Source: Sutterella sp.
GTDB taxonomy: Bacteria; Pseudomonadota; Gammaproteobacteria; Burkholderiales; Burkholderiaceae_F
Length of the DNA stretch: 26,053 nucleotides
Assembly: GCA_020025915.1 (NCBI GenBank)
Contig: JAHHRH010000020.1
Coordinates: forward strand, 1-26,053
Direction: 5' to 3'
Position 1 is the first letter of the stretch, and each line of letters starts with the position of its first letter. The translations under genes and the position numbers were made by a program. Shown piece after piece: positions 23,819 to 26,053 of this stretch. The notes under the pieces were generated by a model. It was not told the origin of the DNA. It searched no databases and saw only the letters and a program-made list of their open reading frames with translations.

Positions 23819-25717
23819 TTATTCAGGTTGTTGCTCACCTTCGATGAACTTCGGCTGAAGCATTTCTTCACCGAGTTCAGTGCGCAAGGCAGAGAGATAA
23901 CCACGACGATCGGCTTCGCCATAGATCGTAGCAAACTCACGCGTGAGCGACTGGAGTTCTTCGGGCTTGGGCGTTTCCACCTTGGCAGCCTTCACAAAGC
24001 CAATAATGTAGGCACCGCCTTCAACAGCCATACCCGTGTAAGTCGGGAGCTTATCGGCCGGCAAAGCCACCAAGCGGTCAACGAGATCAGCCGGATGACC
24101 GAGGAGACGCTGGCGAGAAACCCAAACCGGAGCGCTAAAGCCGTCAAGCGACTTAGACTCACGCACTTCAGCGAGCTTCTTTTCACCAGCAGCCTTGGCC
24201 AATTCGGCGGCCTTACGGAGCTTCATGCCATCAGCAATTTCGGCTTTGACTTCATCAAACGGACGAACGGCCGTAGGATAATACTTCACGACACGCGCAG
24301 CGACGAGCTTATTGCTACCCACTTCAACAGCGGAAGAATTGCGCTTTTCTTTCAAACATTCGTCACCATAGAGGTTGTCGATCACATGTTCATTAAAGAG
24401 TGGCTTCAATTCAGGATCGGCCACACCAGCACGCGTCACATTGTCAGCCTTGTGAATCGTGAGACCAAACTTCTTGGCCACAGGTTCAAGACTATCAGCC
24501 TGTTCGTAAACAATGTTCGTAAAGTCTTCAGCCTTTTCAGAGAATTCACGAAGCGCCATCTGACCGATGTATTCGGCTTCAATATCACTACGAACAGCTT
24601 CAAACGGACGGATCGTAGACGGACGAATGTCGGTCACATAAATGATGTGCCAACCGAAGTCACTTTCGATCGGGCCCACGATATCGCCCTTCTTCGCGCC
24701 GAAAGTCGCATCTTCAAAAGGCTTCACCATCATGCCGCGCGGGAAAAAATCAAGGTCACCACCTTGCTGAGCCGAACCGCTGTCGATAGAGAATTCTTTG
24801 GCGAACTTCGCAAAGTCAGCTGGATTAGCCTTGACCTTAGCCAACACTTCTTCAGCCTTCTTCTTAGAGGCTTCCTTATCTTCGCCAAAAGCAATCAAGA
24901 TATGGCTAGCACGACGTTCTTCTGGCGTCGTAAATTGATTCTTGTTCTGTTCGTAATAACCACGCACTTCTTCTTCGTTCGGCTTGATACCAGCCTTGAA
25001 GTCGTCGGGTGACAAGACCACATATTCAGCTGTCATGTGCTCTTCAGCCAAGAATTCCTTCTGATGCTGATCATAGTAAGCACGAACTTCTTCAGGCATC
25101 ACCTTCACATCGCCCAAATACTGGTCAACGTTGAAAATCATCGTCTGGATTTCACGCTGCTCCGTAATGATCTTGTGGAGATGTTCAACCACAGCGGGCG
25201 GCACCGGGTACGTAGCCGTCACCCCCGTCAACAAGGTTTCCTTGGCGAGGTCGCGACGGATTTCAGCCACAAACTGCTGGTCGCTCTTACCCTGGCTCTG
25301 AAGGAAACGTTCATAGAGTTCTGGCGAAAACTGACCGTCCTTCTTCAAGGCATCAGCGTTCTTAATGAGCGAGATAGCCTGCGCTTCGCTCACATCGACA
25401 TACTCCTTCGCCACCATCTGAGAAACGGCGGATTCATCCATCAACATGCGAAGGATGGCTTCACGCGCTTCGGGCGTATCAAGCATGCCAGCACGGAACT
25501 GTTCCCCCATCTGCTGACGATAGCGTTCGAGCTGTTCGCGCTTAGCACGGTCGAACATTTCGGGCGTGATGGAATCTTCGCCGACCTTGGCAATCGAATT
25601 ATCAGCCTGCGTCATGCGGTTATAACTATAAATCCCCGTCACAACAAAGCTAGGAATAATGAGCACCATGGCGATAAACATCAGCCAGCGCTTGTGGTCA
25701 CGAAATGCCTGAAGCAT
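23819..25717 (-). CDS. ppiD: periplasmic folding chaperone with parvulin domain, membrane anchored
   Basis: The product is 632 residues, close to the 623 of E. coli PpiD. A short cytoplasmic N-terminus and one membrane anchor (about 11-30) are followed by a SurA_N-type chaperone region (about 40-260), a parvulin peptidyl-prolyl isomerase domain (about 268-365) and a C-terminal chaperone lobe. It acts at the periplasmic face of the Sec translocon on newly exported proteins. The parvulin domain keeps the residues of active members: SHILI with H272, GGDLDFF with D321, and SDFGWHII with H357. The E. coli PpiD domain is reported inactive. The start ATG has AGGA at 8 bases. It lies downstream of tRNA-Asp genes on the same strand, separated by a terminator. 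The long open frames opposite it are antisense shadows. Confidence 0.94.
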   Translation of the reverse strand: MLQAFRDHKRWLMFIAMVLIIPSFVVTGIYSYNRMTQADNSIAKVGEDSITPEMFDRAKREQLERYRQQMGEQFRAGMLDTPEAREAILRMLMDESAVSQMVAKEYVDVSEAQAISLIKNADALKKDGQFSPELYERFLQSQGKSDQQFVAEIRRDLAKETLLTGVTATYPVPPAVVEHLHKIITEQREIQTMIFNVDQYLGDVKVMPEEVRAYYDQHQKEFLAEEHMTAEYVVLSPDDFKAGIKPNEEEVRGYYEQNKNQFTTPEERRASHILIAFGEDKEASKKKAEEVLAKVKANPADFAKFAKEFSIDSGSAQQGGDLDFFPRGMMVKPFEDATFGAKKGDIVGPIESDFGWHIIYVTDIRPSTIRPFEAVRSDIEAEYIGQMALREFSEKAEDFTNIVYEQADSLEPVAKKFGLTIHKADNVTRAGVADPELKPLFNEHVIDNLYGDECLKEKRNSSAVEVGSNKLVAARVVKYYPTAVRPFDEVKAEIADGMKLRKAAELAKAAGEKKLAEVRESKSLDGFSAPVWVSRQRLLGHPADLVDRLVALPADKLPTYTGMAVEGGAYIIGFVKAAKVETPKPEELQSLTREFATIYGEADRRGYLSALRTELGEEMLQPKFIEGEQQPE

Positions 25718-25756
25718 GGATCTGTCCTATTTTTATCTATCTCGATTTTTTAGACC

Positions 25757-25789
25757 AAAAAAAAGGCGAACCTCAAGGTTCGCCTTTTT
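25757..25789 (-). terminator. intrinsic terminator of the tRNA-Asp transcript
   Basis: On the minus strand GGCGAACC, loop TTGA and GGTTCGCC are followed by eight Ts (complement of 25757-25764). It lies 10 bases after the tRNA 3' end and before the ppiD start, so it ends the tRNA unit. Confidence 0.9.
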
Positions 25790-25798
25790 AGAAATCGT

Positions 25799-25875
25799 TG
25801 GCGGAGTGGACGGGACTCGAACCCGCGACCCCCGGCGTGACAGGCCGGTATTCTAACCAACTGAACTACCACTCC
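25799..25875 (-). tRNA. tRNA-Asp (anticodon GTC)
   Basis: The minus strand gives a complete 77-base tRNA. The acceptor stem GGAGTGG pairs with CCACTCC, followed by discriminator G and an encoded CCA. The anticodon arm CCGGC-CTGTCAC-GCCGG has anticodon GTC (Asp), and the T arm reads CGCGG-GTTCGAG-TCCCG. The D arm contains AGTTGGTTAG. Confidence 0.97.
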
Positions 25876-26000
25876 ACGTTGTCGTGCGTGTCGCACTCGG
25901 CTTTAACCTAAGTTCGATATTTTACCGAAATTTACTCTCTTAGATCTTAGCCAATTTGCGAAAAACCTGACGTTTTGTATCAGATTCTTCTTAAATCTGT

Positions 26001-26053
26001 TGGCGGAGTGGACGGGACTCGAACCCGCGACCCCCGGCGTGACAGGCCGGTAT
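26001..26053 (-). tRNA. tRNA-Asp (anticodon GTC), second copy, cut by window end
   Basis: The 53 visible bases (CCA end, acceptor 3' strand, T arm, variable loop, and anticodon arm up to its 5' strand) are identical to the copy at 25799. The 5' third lies beyond the window. The 125-base spacer between the copies holds no gene. Confidence 0.93.

Noticed and set aside
23729..25753. Long plus-strand open frames (427 and 238 codons) opposite ppiD
   Set aside because: They are antisense to a clear ppiD gene, have His/Arg/Phe-rich composition typical of shadow frames, and show no domain.
1..26053. CRISPR array, toxin-antitoxin pair, prophage or restriction system
   Set aside because: No regularly spaced repeats, and none of the genes match such systems.

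Overview
The window looks like a chromosome segment of a Burkholderiales betaproteobacterium of roughly 50% G+C. The Sutterellaceae (Sutterella/Parasutterella type) are my best guess, from protein style only; I could not search a database. Supporting signs are a BPSS1780-type membrane protein beside a small exported protein resembling DUF2782 and polA, a soluble RnfB-like ferredoxin beside nth, a ParC with the active-site context YHPHGDQSVYD, and ppiD followed by tandem tRNA-Asp genes.

Left part, 1-5180 (accessory). A broken IS4/IS1634-type transposase enters from outside the window. It is followed by a two-gene ABC-2 exporter (ATPase plus permease, YadG/YadH-like). Then comes a gene-poor, partly A+T-rich stretch of about 1.5 kb holding a frameshifted relic of an IS1380-type transposase. 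The exporter pair therefore sits between two insertion-sequence relics.

Middle part, 5181-15252 (core genome). This holds a META-domain lipoprotein; polA on the minus strand; a small exported protein and a BPSS1780-type membrane protein; dinB on the minus strand; and the plus-strand run fdxA - fpr - rnfB-like - nth, followed by a class I PLP aminotransferase. The run joins a 7Fe ferredoxin, its NADP reductase, a polyferredoxin and an Fe-S DNA glycosylase, opposite a translesion polymerase. Convergent gene pairs are separated by clear hairpin terminators.

Right part, 15277-26053. A minus-strand block reads parE - parC - NarX-like sensor kinase. Topoisomerase IV and a nitrate/nitrite-type sensor appear to share a transcript, and no response regulator is visible. 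A divergent FGGY carbohydrate kinase stands alone. ppiD (periplasmic chaperone/parvulin) is on the minus strand, and upstream of it are two identical-looking tRNA-Asp(GTC) genes, the second cut by the window end.

I did not see a clear-cut undescribed multi-gene system. The most notable points are a DNA polymerase I whose proofreading domain has lost all its catalytic acids, a ParC with an acidic N-terminal extension of about 120 residues, the parE-parC-narX arrangement, and the ferredoxin/reductase/RnfB/endonuclease III cluster.
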